From Myxococcales bacterium (GTDB taxonomy: Bacteria > Myxococcota_A > Polyangia > Palsa-1104), in assembly GCA_003170275.1 (NCBI GenBank), contig PNAM01000106.1, forward strand, positions 265,816 to 329,815: 64,000 nucleotides of DNA, given 5' to 3'. Below, piece after piece: positions 63,543 through 64,000 of the stretch (its first letter is position 1; the number at the start of each line of letters is the position of its first letter). The position numbers and the translations under genes are program-made. The notes under the pieces are model-generated. The model was not told where the DNA came from, searched no databases, and worked only from the letters and a program-made list of their open reading frames with translations.

Positions 63543-64000
63543 ATGCTGTTTGATTGGGTGTACGGGCTGTTCTCCAACGATCTTGCGATCGATCTGGGCA
63601 CCGCCACCACCCTGACTTTCGTCAAGGGCAAGGGCATCGTCTCCAACGAGCCGTCGGTGGTCGCCGTGCAGCGCGGCGCCAACGGCGTCAAGAAAGTTCT
63701 CGCCGTCGGCAAAGAGGCGAAGGAGATGCTCGGCCGCACGCCGGGAAACATCGTCGCCGTGCGACCGATGAAGGACGGAGTGATCGCCGACTTCGAGGTC
63801 ACCGAGGCGATGCTGCGCTACTTCATCACCCGCGCGCACAACCGTCGCACGCTGGTGCGGCCGCGCATCATCATCTGCGTCCCGTCGGGGATCACCGAGG
63901 TCGAGAAGCGCGCCGTGCGCGACTCGGCGCTCGCCGCCGGCGCGCGCGAGGTGTACCTGATCGAAGAGCCGATGGCCGCCGCGATCGGCGCCGGGCTGCC
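63543..64000 (+). CDS. mreB: Rod shape-determining protein MreB (cut by the right edge)
   Basis: Bacterial actin homologue that guides lateral cell-wall synthesis. The first 152 codons are present: LFSNDLAIDLGTATTLTFVK (phosphate-1 loop), GIVSNEPSVVAVQ, GNIVAVRPMKDGVIADFEVT, VRPRIIICVPSGITEVEKRA and VYLIEEPMAAAIGAGLP, all classic MreB. An AGGAG ribosome binding site lies eight bases before ATG 63543. The frame is open at base 64000. The mreCD genes expected downstream lie outside the window. Indicates a rod-shaped cell. Confidence 0.96.
   Translation, partial: MLFDWVYGLFSNDLAIDLGTATTLTFVKGKGIVSNEPSVVAVQRGANGVKKVLAVGKEAKEMLGRTPGNIVAVRPMKDGVIADFEVTEAMLRYFITRAHNRRTLVRPRIIICVPSGITEVEKRAVRDSALAAGAREVYLIEEPMAAAIGAGL

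Overview
The window comes from a very GC-rich (about 70 percent) Gram-negative bacterium. Gene content and style point to the Myxococcota or a related deltaproteobacterial lineage. The evidence is a LexA-type box close to the Myxococcus consensus in front of an imuA-imuB-dnaE2 mutagenesis cassette, a membrane-bound Ser/Thr kinase with PEGA repeats, an FHA-containing sigma-54 activator, many lipoproteins with Asp/Ser/Gly-rich or Cys-rich linkers, and very large TPR proteins. I see no rRNA, tRNA, CRISPR array, insertion sequence or prophage. The assignment is inference from gene content only.

Left part (1-15 kb). A P-type cation ATPase runs off the left edge and is divergent from a YihY/BrkB membrane protein. 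A long minus-strand run then reads, in transcription order: a CrtI-type carotenoid desaturase, a halogenase-like FAD monooxygenase, an unrecognised protein that appears to start at CTG, the YhaO/YhaN (SbcD/SbcC-like) repair pair, and a GH15 glucoamylase/trehalase-like enzyme. The plus strand carries rbfA and a GNAT acetyltransferase (also apparently CTG-started), followed by a convergent histidine phosphatase. Middle part (15-36 kb). The imuA-imuB-dnaE2 cassette sits under a LexA-box promoter whose predicted start point falls on the imuA ATG. After it come gloA, a DUF1189 membrane protein, yjbQ, a TPR protein and a Kelch lipoprotein, an aminotransferase followed by a lone DctP-type binding protein, a DUF2341 lipoprotein beside an FG-GAP gene remnant, an FHA/sigma-54 activator divergent from a secreted protein of unknown function, a PKD-domain membrane protein, a 49-residue small protein with a very strong ribosome binding site, a metallophosphoesterase and a dienelactone hydrolase.

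Right part (36-62 kb) is the most unusual. Fifteen genes run on the minus strand with overlaps or short gaps: a PpiD/SurA-type chaperone, two DctP-family periplasmic binding proteins, a PEGA Ser/Thr kinase, three more DctP paralogues, a giant TPR protein of about 3450 residues, a lipoprotein resembling the TRAP-associated TPR component TatT, a glycosyltransferase, a radical SAM enzyme, a DUF1624-type acyltransferase, cobyrinate a,c-diamide synthase, a CBS protein and a lipoprotein. It resembles the periplasmic half of a TPR-associated TRAP (TPAT) system, amplified five-fold and joined to a kinase and a giant scaffold, with no DctQ/DctM permease in the window. All five DctP proteins, and the lone sixth one at 25.9 kb, carry a Trp-x-Trp motif where ordinary TRAP binding proteins carry the carboxylate-binding Arg. 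I propose this as the candidate undescribed system. The window ends with a zinc-ribbon protein, a lipoprotein and the start of mreB.
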